Source: Agriotes lineatus (taxonomy: Eukaryota; Arthropoda; Insecta; Coleoptera; Elateridae). From it: a stretch of DNA of 64,000 nt. This document shows, in pieces, positions 19,901 to 31,456 of this stretch. Position 1 is the stretch's first letter; every line of letters starts with the position of its first letter. Below the pieces are notes generated by a model. That model made no database searches and was not told where the DNA came from. It saw only the letters and a program-made list of their open reading frames with translations. A program made the translations under genes and the position numbers. The stretch covers positions 27,971,495 through 28,035,494 of the forward strand of contig OW679203.1 of NCBI GenBank assembly GCA_940337035.1, read 5' to 3'.

Positions 19901-22300
19901 AAGTCGAAGATCTATGACCAAAAAGGCAACGAAAAATGATTGCTCCAAGCGATGTAAGGGAGCCACTTTGCATAGACACCCTTAAGAAGGAAAGGCGAGA
20001 AAAAAGAATGCAGTAGAGAGGAAAATAGTGATGTCACAGAATAATATCTAGTTGTAGATATAATGAGGGGGAACAATATAAAGATAACGGGTTGAGTCTA
20101 AGAAAAGAAAGGTGACAAAGGAGAACGTTGTAGAGGAAAGCACAATGATACGGTGGAGATATTTCAAGATACAAACGTGAAATGGAAAGCAATGCAGAAA
20201 CACGTTATAGAGTAAATAAGAGTAATGTAAAAACAACATACGAAGTCGAAGATCTACGACCAAAAAGGCAACGAAAAATGATTGCTGTAAGAGATGTAAG
20301 TGAAGCACGTCACATAGACACCCTTAAGAGAGAAGGGTGAGGAAAAAGAATGCACTAGAGAGGAAAATAGTGATGTCACAGAATAATATCAAGTTGTAGA
20401 TAGAGTGAGGGAGAACAATATAAAGACAACGGGTTGAGTCTAAGAAAAGAAAGGTGACAAAGGAGAACGTTGTAGAGAAAAGCACAATGATACGGTAGAG
20501 ATATTTCAAGATACAAACGTGAAATGGAAAGCAATGCAGAAACATGTTATAGAGTAAATAAGAGTAATGTAAAAACAACATACAAAGTCGAAGATCTACG
20601 ACCAAAAAGGCAACGAAAAATGATTGCTGTAAGAGATGTAAGTGAGACACGTCACATAGACACCCTTAAGAGAGAAGGGCGAGGAAAAAGCATGCTATAG
20701 AGAGGGAAATAGTGAAGTCACAGAATAATAGCAACTTGTAGATAGAGTGAGGGAGAACAACATAAAGGTAACGGGTTGAGTCTAAGAAAAGAAAGGCGAC
20801 AAAGGAGAACGTTGTAGAGGAAAGCCCAATGATACGGTGGAGATATATCAAGATACAAACGTGAAATGGAAAGCAATGCAGACACATGTTATAGGGTAAA
20901 TAAGAGTAATGTACGGACAACATACGAAGTCGAAGATCTACGACCACCAAAAAGGCAACGGAAAATGATTGCTGTAAGAGATGTAAGGCAGACACGTCGC
21001 ATAGACACCCTTAAGAGGGAAAGGTGAGGAAAAAGAATGCAGTAGAGAGGAAAATAGTGATGTCACAGAATAATATCATGTTGTAGATAGAGTGAGAGAG
21101 AACATATATAAGGTAACGGGTTGAGCCTAAGAAAAGGAAGGTGACAAAGGAGAATGTTGTAGAGGAAAGCACAATGATACGGTGGAGATATTTCAAGATA
21201 CAAACGTGAAATGGAAAGCAATGCAGAAACATGTTATAGAGTAAATAAGAGTAATGTAAAAACAACATACGAAGTCGAAGATCTACGACCAAAAAGGCAA
21301 CGGAAAATGATTGCTGTAAGAGATGTAAGTGAGACACGTCACATAGACACCTTTAAGAGAGAAGGGTGAGGAAAAAGAATGCAGTAGAGAGGGAAATAGT
21401 GATGTCACAGAATAATATCAAGTTGTAGATAGAGTGAGGGAGAACAATATAAAAATAACGGGTTGAGTCTAAGAAAAGAAAGGCGACAAAGGAGAACGTT
21501 GTAGAAGAAAGCACAATGATATGGTAGAGATATTTCAAGATACAAACGTGAAATGGAAAGCAATGCAGAAACATGTTATAGAGTAAATAACAGTAATGTA
21601 AAAACAACATACGTAGTCGAAGATTTACGACCAAAAAGGCAACGAAAAATGATTACTCTAAGAGAGGTAAAGGAGACACGTCGCATAGACACCCTTAAGA
21701 GGGAAAGGTGATCAAAAAGAATGCAGTAGAGAGGAAAATAGTGATGTCACAGAATAATATCAAGTTGTAGATAGAGTGAGGGAGAACATATATAGGTAAC
21801 GGGTTGAGTCTAAGAAAAGAAAGGCGACAAAGGAGAACGTTGCACAGAAAAGCACAATGATACCGTGGAGATATATCAAGATATAAAAACGTTAAATGGA
21901 AAGCAATGGAGGTACATGTTATAGAGTAAATAATAGTAATGTAGGTACTACATACCAGGTCAAAAAATAATTGCGCTAGGAGAAATAAGGAAGACATGTG
22001 GAATAGAAAGTCTAAAGATGGAAAGGCACGGAAGCGAAATGTAGTAGAAGGAGGGATAGTGGCGTCATACAATAATATCAAGTTGAAAATAGAGTGAAGG
22101 AGGACAATATGGAGGTCACTGGTTCAGTCTAAGAAAGGAAAAGTAATAAAAAAGAATGTTGTAGAGGAAAGCATAATATTAAGATGAAAACGTGGAATTG
22201 AAGCAATGGAGAAAAATGGGATAAAGTCAATAAGAGTCATGCAAAGGAGACATATTAAGTAGAAGATACACTGAAAACTCAAGGAAAAGGTATTTCATAA
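16950..22300 (+). repeat. Strand-biased purine-rich satellite region with 342-bp core array
   Basis: Across more than 5 kb the plus strand is dominated by A and G. The landmark ACCCTTAAG falls at 18952, 19294, 19636, 19978, 20320, 20662, 21007, 21349 (one change) and 21691, giving periods of 342, 342, 342, 342, 342, 345, 342 and 342. Diverged, shortened units flank the core on both sides: 17.5-18.9 kb with landmarks near 18039, 18381 and 18671, and 21.9-22.3 kb. AAAAGGTATTTC occurs at both outer edges (about 16951 and 22286). Within the core, units differ by substitutions but hardly by indels. The minus strand of nearly every unit is open for 108 codons (for example 19298-19624, 19640-19966, 20324-20650, 21011-21337), always starting MSxLH or MxPLH. 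The predicted product is extremely hydrophobic, so I annotate satellite DNA, not a gene family. Confidence 0.9.
18140..18335 (-). mobile_element. Short insertion in the satellite with hammerhead-like motif and large palindrome
   Basis: The unit beginning at 18039 breaks off at about 18140 and satellite sequence returns at about 18336. On the minus strand 18265-18231 reads CTGAAGA, a GGGAG/CTCCC stem with a 10-base loop, then CGAAACGT, which is like the CTGANGA-stem II-GAAAC core of hammerhead motifs in Penelope-like elements but with an extra C before the stem. Beside it, 18296-18331 is a 36-bp palindrome with a single mismatched pair, centred on TTTCAACGTTGAAA. The segment is too short to code. 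A terminal fragment of a Penelope-like element is the best guess. Confidence 0.4.
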
Positions 22301-23824
22301 AAATGTATGTAGGTATATAATAAGAACTTGTTACACGAGATACAGACTCTAAGCTAAATGTGTAAGTTGCAAATAGCAGCAGAAAATTGCCAAAAAGTAA
22401 AGTTGTAATAAATGATAATAATTGCAGTAAAGATTACATTCATACAGAATATAGTAGGCACTTTTTTGAAATGGAATAACAGTAAAACATACGCTTTCTA
22501 TGATGCTATTATTAAGTAACTGGTCATTAATGCGAGGTATGGTAAAATATAAAAAGGAGGAGGTACCCTGCTGAAGGTGAAGTAAAGACATGTGTAAACT
22601 ATACCACAGATGCGCGAAACTTCCATTCCATACCAGGAATTGTGGAGAATGCAGAGGCAGAACAAGCATCAAATTAAATTGACTTCCCTTTAAAAGGGCG
22701 GCCTTACGTGACCCAAAAAACCAAATTCTATTATGACGAAGAATTCGACAGAATTTAAATAATTGCAGCGGAACTAATAGAGACGTGACCTGCCTCTCAA
22801 TTTTTCAACGTTTTTGGAACTAGCATTTTTTAAAACATAGACCAGAAGCCACGGTACACAAAGGGGTGATTTAGCATCCCAGCTGGTGCTAACAAACCGT
22901 GCCATATCGAGTCGTTCCTCATGCTCAAGAAGAGCCTTTCCGCGTCATAAATCAGTGCGAGGCTGCTCGCGGTATCGTTTTAATGGCGATAAACTTGAGG
23001 TTTCACTTTGAAAGGGAAAATTGAATTGTGAACGGCGCTGGCAGAGATTGCGTTGCCATTCAGAACTAACGCGCCTATTTTTAAACAGTGGGGCGAATTG
23101 GGGTAGCTTGATATCTAATTTATTAATTTAACAAGGTTAATGATTGATCGATACGCAGCATGCCACCGATTTAATGCCCTGTAAACAGGCTGCTGATATT
23201 TCGCTGCGTCGAAATTCGCATGAATCGTGCAGCCAACAGTAAAACTCCTGGGAGGGAAATACTTCGGCCATCTGTTAAAACGACCAAAATAGCACTGTAA
23301 AGCCAAAACGAATGCAGCTAGACAGGAAATGATTTTCGGTTGTTCGGATGTTGACAGCATACCACAGCACAGATGAATAATGCTAAGTGAAAGAAGTGAA
23401 AAGGTAAATGGGCTGCCAATAACTTCATTATTTTACTACGAACGGTAAAAGAATTTTAGACTTAAGCCCCAGGCTAAACAGACTCTAACCACCTTTAAAT
23501 AGTATCAAACAAACGCTCAAGCTACATGGAGATATCGGATGGCTTTCACTACAGTGAAGATGCGTGCGGTATTTTTCTATAACCAGTAAATGGTTCTCAA
23601 AATTACTGGGAGAGCCAAAGAGTCTTTAATACAACCGTTACAACTGTTAGACTCCCTAAGGTACTATGCGTAGCTAATTGGCTACGACCTACAACAGACT
23701 TTAAAAAGCTTCGACACTTCAATTTCTTGCATTAGCCATACAGGAAACCATAGTAGATATGAATAGCTTTTACAAGCGCGACCCACGCTACAGTCGAAAA
23801 TTACAAATACAGTTCACTCTATTG
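22301..23824. other. Unannotated stretch; GC-richer block with homeodomain-like sites
   Basis: No gene supported. Between about 22880 and 23250 base composition is less AT-biased and motifs such as TTAATGATTGATCGAT (a PBX/Hox-like combination) and several TTAAT/ATTAA cores occur. This could be a cis-regulatory element, but motif matches of this size arise by chance in AT-rich DNA. Confidence 0.25.
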
Positions 23825-23880
23825 TGTCCACCAATTACAAGAGATAAATTTCTAAATTTCTTACATTAAATTAGTGGACA
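23825..23880. repeat. Short hairpin-forming inverted repeat
   Basis: TGTCCACCAATT (23825-23836) and AATTAGTGGACA (23869-23880) pair at 11 of 12 positions. The inner part (AAATTT twice) extends the structure. No target-site duplication is evident. Confidence 0.5.
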
Positions 23881-24016
23881 ATTACAAATTTACGGTGATG
23901 TCGCAGACGAGCATGACTTCACGTACGTAGACATTTCAAATGTTCTAAAAATGCGCCATTAATTACTGACAAACTCGAAGGTGATGCAACACTCTCTGGT
24001 AACTTCAAGCGTTCAC

Positions 24017-24020
<4 letters not shown>

Positions 24021-24061
<41 letters not shown>
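24021..24061 (+). repeat. (GA)n microsatellite
   Basis: Twenty uninterrupted GA dinucleotides plus one G. It explains the poly-(Leu-Ser) open frame on the minus strand. Confidence 0.97.
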
Positions 24062-24062
<1 letters not shown>

Positions 24063-24099
24063 AATAAACTGATACGTTTTACCTTGCAAAGCACAAGTA

Positions 24100-27000
24100 A
24101 GGCGGCACCGAAGAGAAACCAGCAGTAAACTCCACAATCAGTCCTCAGAAGTATACGGGGGCACAGCAAAAACTCTCCTTACTGACTTCGACAGCAAAAT
24201 GGGAATACTCAGAAAAAACTTCGAGTTTACTACGCGAACTCAGCAATGGTGCTACAAACTCGGCTGCCAAATTAACTAGCATAAATTAGAGCTCATAATT
24301 TTACGACTCCCAGGTCGGCTCTAAAAGGCGAGTGCCTAATTACAAAAGAGGGCGAGAAAGAACGAATGCAACACATACCTTCGCCTTACGTTACCTTACT
24401 TTCTGCAACCAAATGTAATGGACGTGCCATTAAGTTAAGGGTCGGTAGTCAGCAGCAAATTTCAGACTAACGCTACACATCTAGACTACTCTAAAAGAGT
24501 TTGTCAAGGTACTAGTTTCGGATATGTATCATCTTTGTACTTATTCTATTTATCATATGTACAGTCATGCTTATTGAAGGAAATCCAGGTGCGCCACTAG
24601 TCAGCTGAAATAGTAATAACATTGTTTGGTTAACTTTATTGCGGCCCTAAAATTTTTCCTTCCTACTTTTACCTATTATCACAATTTTTTTCACTTTATT
24701 ATATATATTAAATTACCTATAAAGTGTTCGGTAATTTTTGAATTTTAATTGGCATTCCATTTTTGAAAATTACCTATTGAATAACTTCAGGCTGGAGCCA
24801 TTTTTTCGGTATACATTTTGTGAATTTTAGCAGTCTTTTGTTTACTCTGAGACGCATCTTTCGGGCTCCCTGTGATGGTCATTTAGTAAATCCACCTATT
24901 GGCCACGCAAAAACTCAGACCTTTTTTCCGAGTAACCTCCAATATCCACCACGTTGTTTACGACAGTTTATCTCAAAACTTCGATATTTCCAATTTGTGG
25001 GGCTGCGCATCATATACTGCGAGAAACCATACCACTTGGTAGCACGGATTCGTTCCGGAGTAATTGCGACTACTCCTGTCTTTCTTTGGCATGTAATTGA
25101 CTAGCACAGGTCAAGAGTATTTTATTTAAATTTTAGTGCACCCGCTGTCTCAAGTATTGCCGTTTCGCTTGCTTGGTATTTATTATGGATTTATGTTGTA
25201 CTTTATATTTGTCAAGAATAGTAAACGGTGAATCTCTCTGATGTATGCTTGCTGTGTGGTAATTAAGCAAAGTGCTCGCTTTGAAATACTATATAAAGGA
25301 CCATTTTTGGATTATATGCCCCCGATGACACCTCGTCGTGTAACGGAATCTGCGGATCATTTGATCAAATATTTTTTTTCAGTACTAGGCGATGCTTGTT
25401 TTAATTAGGGTTTTATATACTTTACTTGATTGATTTCGGGTGCCTTTAGTAACTATTTTCTAAATATTTAGATACTATTTTGGATATTAAATATGTAATT
25501 TCTCAGTTCGTTCTGGATACGGCGAATCTGGTATTATGCATGTAATTGATATTTTAAGTTCAATCGTTTCTTCATAGGCCCACTCACTTTGAATTTTTTA
25601 ATCGAGTCACTTAAATATAAATTTGTTGTATCAAACTTTCAGTTAGTTTTCCACCATATAACCGATGTTACTTTAGTAATCTATATACTAAAACACTAGC
25701 TGCTTTTTTATTTAGTGTCCCTTTCTAGCATTTCGTTTTATCTCTACTACACCGCATGGCTCTGCGGGGTATGTCATGGCAAGCCGGAGACACTGTGGTC
25801 CTAAGCTTCTGTTGCTTGTAACGTTTAGTTGAATTGCTGTATTATTTTTAAATTTTTTTCATGCTAAATATTTAAGCTGCGGTAATATAAGGAGAAATGC
25901 GGAATTGCTTTAGAAGCTGATACCATCGTCAGCATTTGGTGATGATACTTGAAGCGAGCTGCATGAGAAAACAACAAAAGGAAGAAGAATAAGAAGATAA
26001 AAGAAGTTTTATTGAAATGAGAATATAAAACAGTTTTTAAAAGTATTTGAATATTTTGTTAGGTACTGTTATTTGAGAATTGCATCGTTTGCAATGAAAT
26101 ACTTGTGCGTTCCAATATTTTTATATTTGTTTCGAACTGCTTCGTTTGCCTTAGCTTTAAAGTTGGAACGTACTTGAAGCTAAACGGGATTGTACTATTT
26201 TAAACGTTAAAAAATTATTCTTCCTTAAAGTATGTAAATTATATTAGACTTTAAACTTCGCTCTGTTTGTTGGTTTCTTAATTTTCCAAATTATATTTAA
26301 CTCAATAGAGATGTGTCACACCATCAAGGCCACCTCTCACTCTCGGAATATATAAATAGGCTAGTATTTTCGCAACTTATCGAGAAAGGGGGCAAGGGCA
26401 AAAACGGGCACGGCGAGGACAAAACCGCAAGGCAAACGTGGAAACAAAAGCATATTAAGGGAAATTTATTCATGTAAATAGAACAGCTGAAAGCATGAAA
26501 GATATGTTTCAGAAAGGTTTTTCTGGGTAGTATCAGAGCCATGATAGGAAAAGTTGCACCAAGGGGGACTCGAGATAGGGACTGAATTTTATTTGGCGAA
26601 TCACATTATTCTACTATTTGATATTATACAACAACTGATATCTATTTCCAAGAATTTATATAGTAGTTAAAAAAATTATTTTTAAGAGTCTGTAAATGAT
26701 TTGGACTGACCCAAGCCCTAGTTAATATTTCTCTGGCAGCACACTAGAAAAAAGCCTGAATTATAGCACTATTGAAAAGGCGCAGGAGTTTGAAGTTCAA
26801 TATTGTTCGCTAAATAAGCCCTTAAAACGAATGAGGACGAGCGTGGCTAAGCCGCCGCAGGACGATGGTTAAACAATAAATCGGACCAACCTGGAAATTT
26901 AAAATATTAGACAGCGTTAAGCCGCAACGAGAATTTACTGTTGGGAAAATAAACTGCTTGTTTAGTAAATTTGTAGCCTTGCTAAATGAAAATATCAACA

Positions 27001-27555
27001 TCGTCGTTTACTGGTCATGCGATAACTGTTAAAACTCTGTGATGTGGCAAATTTTTAAAATTCGTTTAGTTTTAGAAACTTCTTATATAAACCGCTGTTT
27101 CTCAATATACAATCAATTTTGGATAACTTAACCATCTCTCGCAGTTTTTTGATTTTATAAAATATTTTCGGTGTAGAAAAAGCAATAATTTTGCGTCCTT
27201 TTAGAAGCACCATTTGTAACAGTACTAGTACCGTATAATTTAAAAAGAAATTTTTAGTTCGAAGGACGAGCAGATGATGTAATAATGAAGATACTGCATA
27301 GCCCGGCTATGTTATTTTGCTTTTCTAGCGCACTTGCTACTAAATGGGACCAGTTCTCTATCATTTTAGAAATTCGTTTTTTGATCTTTAGTTGGGGTTT
27401 ACTATAGTAGCCAGCTTGTGGCACCCGATTCGCAAGCTATTGGGTCGGTAACTTGGCCGTTCAAAATTAGGCTCGGGGTACTTGCTTAAGTTACTCACTC
27501 TTCAATTACGTTAAATCCGAATATACACAGAGTTTCCCCAACATGGAAAGGGATC
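24100..27555. other. Unannotated AT-rich stretch
   Basis: No gene, RNA or clear repeat. A TATATAAATAG box lies at about 26349-26360 without a convincing initiator. Open frames at 24820-25104 and 26324-26542 are unremarkable. The region 26750-26960 is GC-richer but featureless to me. Confidence 0.4.
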
Positions 27556-27663
27556 TTTAGGCTCACACTTTTAGGCGCGCATAATTTAACGCGAGCATTT
27601 AGACGCGAAGCCTTTAGACTCGTATGCTCAGGTGCCGTAACCTAGGACGCGGGTACAGTTAGG

Positions 27664-27825
27664 CGCCACGTGTGGACATATACTTTATTATCTAGCTGAA
27701 GATAGTTACATAATGACGATTTTTAGGCCTAGTTAGGTTAGGTTAGGGGTAGTTTCTACGTCTCTTTAGTAATTACATAGCTTATTTCAGCTGGATAATA
27801 AAGTACATTGAAGGTGACACGTGAC
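27664..27825. repeat. Fold-back element with TTAGG telomere-type repeats in the loop
   Basis: The left arm (27667-27714, CACGTGT...TACTTTATTATCTAGCTGAA...TTACATAAT) pairs with the right arm (27768-27823, which reads TAATTACATAG...CAGCTGGATAATAAAGTA...ACACGTG) at roughly four positions in five. The loop holds three exact TTAGG units (27733-27747), the insect telomeric repeat. This may be a small fold-back transposon, or a repair scar where telomere repeats were added at a hairpin-capped break. No target duplication was found. Confidence 0.6.
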
Positions 27826-28070
27826 GTGCGTAGGCTTAAATGCAGAATTCAATCAGACTTAATAAATTAGTTTGGTGTTAAGTACTAGTATGTAGTTAGC
27901 TTCAGTATTCATCTTCAAAATAATCCTAAGATAAAAAAATGTAAGGGAATACCAATGGGTGCAGATTGTAATACGAGGGGATTTTAAGTAAAAAAATCAC
28001 TTGTACTAATAAATGAGTAAATAACATCATTAATGGTCTGTTGTGCCTTCCAATATAGAACCCACGTGAT

Positions 28071-28306
28071 GTGGTGTTACAGTTTATCAATTTCTACTGG
28101 ATGATAAGCAATCTAAATGTTATAAAACTGTTTCTGTAGTACCGCAGGGATCTATTCTTGTACCACTTTTCACAATCTATACTTATTTTCCCTTCAGTAT
28201 TGTATTAGAGTATATCATATTTTGATGCAGACGACTCGTATTTTTTATAAAGCTTTCAAAGCTGACAAAATTTTAAATTTATATGAAGCTATACAGGGTG
28301 TCCATT
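28071..28306 (+). pseudogene. Reverse-transcriptase fragment of a Jockey/CR1-type LINE
   Basis: One frame reads GVTVYQFLLDDKQSKCYKTV and then VPQGSILVPLFTIYT (the family has GVPQGSILGPLLF). After a stop and frame change come FDADDS (the FADD catalytic box, 28223-28240) and RIFYKAFKADKILNLYEAIQ. Order and spacing are those of RT motifs 4 and 5. The copy ends abruptly at about 28293 at ACAGGGTGTCC, a sequence type often seen at transposon ends, so a later insertion is likely. The first catalytic Asp block (motif A) is absent. Confidence 0.72.
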
Positions 28307-28309
28307 TCA

Positions 28310-29579
28310 AACCGTGAGCTCTGATGGTTTTAGAATAGGTAATCCATCAATAAAATTCACGGTTTCGTTCTTTTATTGTGTTATAAGTTATGTGATGTTG
28401 ATAGTAAAAACAAATACTATTATTATTATCATTTTTATATCTAAAAGATCTTTCAACTCACCAGTGATAACACATATATGGAGAGTTGATTCTTAAGATA
28501 TTATTGTCAAAGTTTGTCAAAAAAAATTCTTGTGTAATGATTTTGAAGATGATAGCTTCTGCATGGTAATGTAGGTAAGTGGGACATCAATAGAGTTCAA
28601 ATTATTTTGAATGAATTATTATCTGCAGTAAATACAAAGAAACTGCGTTATCTCGTTTAACTGGTCAGTTTTTACAGCCAAGATTCACTTATTTGCTTAG
28701 ATTTTTTAGAATTTTGAGATTTCGAAATAAAATGTAGTGGATATCAAGGCCACAGTCTGTATGGATGTTAGTGACTGAGAATAAAAACATTGAATAGGTG
28801 CAGATAGAATCATGGTTTGCATAGTTTCTCAAATTGGAATATTTTGAATTGAAGATGTCTCTCTATACCTTACCACTATTATAGTATATTTTGAGTGTGC
28901 TTACCTACAGTAACAGTGCAGTAAAACCTAGTTCAACTCTAACTCCCTATTCGACTTGTAATGAACAGTTCCTGCAACCATTGACTACTTTTATGTATAA
29001 ATAACTTTTAAAACTTTTGTTTAATTAATGATCATATGGATGGATATGGAAAATATTACCCTTGTCCACTAATGTCGATGTTATAAGTAACACCTGTATA
29101 TTGGACGATTCCTCTCTATTAGAATATGTTCACCAGAAAAAATATATTTATGGCTGTCTGTTAAAAGAAATTGTCAACAAGTGCACATATTTAGTAGCAT
29201 TATATATTTTCTTTTTATAATAAGGGAACAACACTAAATTTGCTGTGGATTAGTTCAAATTAAAGTGTTGCCTGTGCTAGCATCTGCTATAGCTTCAAAC
29301 TAGATATTTATGGATCAAATGGCTCATGCAAACATTATTTCACACTACTATTTTGGTGATGCAAATAAAAGCTATATCTTAAATGTCTCTTTTATCTTAC
29401 AGCATGTTAAAAAGTTAAACTGAAATGCAATGGGTCTGAAACTGTATACATGGATTTTAATGGCTGAGCAAAATGTCTATCTAAATAACAATTGAATGTT
29501 GCCTGTGATAGTATCTACCTTACTTTATATCATACTGATAATTCAAATGCAAACCATGTCGTTGACTTTTATTCTCTCA
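28310..29579. other. Unannotated AT-rich stretch, possibly an insertion in a LINE fossil
   Basis: It separates the RT fragment at 28071-28306 from RT-thumb-like text at 29580-29720. TGTTGCCTGTG-TAG-ATCT occurs twice (about 29270 and 29498), suggesting a diverged internal duplication. No coding content or clear terminal repeats. Confidence 0.35.
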
Positions 29580-29720
29580 GAAAACGTTGAAGAGTTAGGG
29601 ATAGTTATTGACTGAGGTGTCTATTTAAACAACAGATGGAATTAGCGTATGTATATTTTATATTGATTTAATTTATATTCAAACTCTACTTTTAGATTCT
29701 GTAGTCAATATATTCTGACC
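29580..29720 (+). pseudogene. Possible RT thumb remnant of the same LINE
   Basis: From 29586 the frame reads VEELGIVID, a stop, then GVYLNNRW. This resembles the VKYLGV-ID/L-W-H segment just after the RT palm in Jockey/CR1 elements, where it normally lies about 75 residues after FADD. Here the distance is about 1.3 kb, consistent with an insertion. The match is short, so confidence is low. Confidence 0.35.
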
Positions 29721-29891
29721 ATCCTATATAAAAAAACTTCCTAAATAGAACAGCAACAGTACAGTACAGTTCACCCTACTCATCTACAATAGCTAACTTT
29801 AGGCTGCTTTTGCAAGTCCCTCAACTCTATCTCTGGCAACAGTATCTGTACAAAGCACCTTACGCAGCTTCCTGAAGTCAGGGAAAATTAG

Positions 29892-30107
29892 TTACAGCGC
29901 AGCTTCTACATCTGCCCGCCGTCTGACCCACCTGGTGTTAGGACTTTTATCAGATTCGTTGGCGTTAGAGGAGTCTTCTTCATCGCGGCTGGTATTATGC
30001 GATCTGGGCGACTGCAGCGGGGTGTGAGCGTCGTCAGAACTCCCGTCGTCACCCCTTGCCATTGTTTTATCACCACCCACATTCTCGGTCGCACTGAGGG
30101 TTTCTAG
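29892..30107 (-). CDS. Probable 3'-terminal coding exon, gene unidentified (71 aa)
   Basis: On the minus strand an excellent acceptor (cgaatatcttgtttcag, intron ending at 30108) precedes an open frame that starts in phase 0 with LETLSATENVGGDKTMARGD and ends WVRRRADVEAAL-stop. The stretch is GC-richer and CpG-richer than its surroundings, and the product is a hydrophilic Ser/Asp/Asn-rich tail (LQSPRSHNTSRDEEDSSNAN), as is common at C-termini of regulatory or membrane proteins. AT-rich sequence that could be a 3' UTR follows, with a possible AATAAA on the minus strand near 29570. Splice site, open frame and composition are seen; exon status is inferred. I do not recognise the gene. Upstream exons would lie to the right on the minus strand but none could be placed. 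Confidence 0.6.
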   Translation of the reverse strand, partial: LETLSATENVGGDKTMARGDDGSSDDAHTPLQSPRSHNTSRDEEDSSNANESDKSPNTRWVRRRADVEAAL

Positions 30108-30119
30108 CTGAAACAAGAT

Positions 30120-31456
30120 ATTCGGTTACACCTCAAGCACACTTAGCGGGCAATACGCGTTTGGCGCATAATTGTGCTCATTTTCACTTTGCTAATTTCA
30201 GTACAGGTCATTTTTGAAAATACCTTAAACCCTACAAAGCAGTTCATGCAATTTCCTGGGTAATAAGTATTATAGTTAGCAATACACCTATAACATGCCA
30301 CATCTGTTTAGTGATATGTTTATGTTGTCAACGGTAGCAGGGGTGCCCTTTTATCAATCGTTCATCCAACTCACAAACACAAAATTAGTTTTGTCGATAA
30401 ATATTAAGACCAGAAAGAGGTATGTCCTGTAAAAAACATGGAATAGATTCTATGTTTGAGTTGTTGCAGTTGAAAGAAAAGGTATGAGGCTCCTATACCT
30501 CTGATAAGGTAAAGCAATGTTATCATAATAAAATCATAAATAATGTGCTGGAATGTGAACGCTGCCAACTTAAGTCACAATTGACACCTGACTTCCAGTG
30601 TGCCAAGACTTGTTGATAAGAATAACCGCTCAGTTAGTCGCGAATGCAAGCAGTTAACCACGGCGCATCGCTACCTAAATTCTTTCCCATGAAAACATAC
30701 AGAGATAGAGGCTCAGCAAGGTATAAGATGCTCGGCCATTGAAGGCACTTGAGTTCTGCAATTTGTGAGTCCACCCCCATTTGGAGAAGCCACTAGCTTT
30801 AAGCCACCCTGGGGACTAAGCTAACCAGCTTAATCTCTTTTAACCCCAAGTCGTCGCTTGATCCTGAGAAGCGAGCTGCTGCCAGAGCCGCCACTTGAAG
30901 TCCCGTTTTCTTTAGCCAACCTAACCGACACGGACTTTACCCAATCATGTACGGCGAACGAGGTGGTAGAAGAATAAGAAGAAAAATGGACGAAAGTGGC
31001 AAGAAGAGTGCAGGAGAAGGAATGGAAAGACATTTTTCAGAAAGTGCCAAACCAATGTAACAACTAAACCCACCAGCCTTACACCGACGCGGTGAAAAGG
31101 CTTAGAATTAAGTAAGTAAGTAGGTATTTCCTTAAAAGCAGCCCTTAACGTACTTTCCAAGCCGCTGCTTTTGGTACCGGAGAATACCTCCAGAACCCAT
31201 CCTGAAATCGTTCTCGAGGCAGCCGCTTTCGGTTGTGAAGTCTATTGGTAAAATTATAGCTTCTAGAAGAAGCCCGGAAAACGGCCCAGCATATTAGTCG
31301 TGAAATCGGCCAAAATCCATTTCTTCGCAAACAAATTTCGTCCAGTACACACATCGCCGACTGGCCCAAGTTGACGTGGGTCGCCCTGTACCTGGATTAT
31401 ACCTCCACACCCGAAGAGTATTGCTGGGGGTGCAAATTAGCCCTAAATAAACGCAA
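30120..31456. other. Unannotated stretch
   Basis: It would be the intron upstream of the 29892 exon if that exon is real. GC-richer segments at 30680-31080 and 31140-31400 show open frames on the minus strand (31145-31369, 74 codons), but no motif or well-supported splice pair was found. A (TAAG)3 tract is at about 31110. Confidence 0.35.

Noticed and set aside
18956..21634. A family of 108-residue membrane proteins, one per 342-bp unit on the minus strand
   Set aside because: Hydrophobicity follows from reading the pyrimidine-rich strand. There are no splice signals, start contexts or family motifs, and some units are truncated. Kept as satellite DNA with a finding.
18952..21691. CRISPR-like array
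   Set aside because: The units are long near-identical repeats with no alternating unique spacers, and the DNA is clearly eukaryotic.
23919..24137. Poly(Leu-Ser) protein on the minus strand
   Set aside because: Produced by the (GA)n microsatellite.
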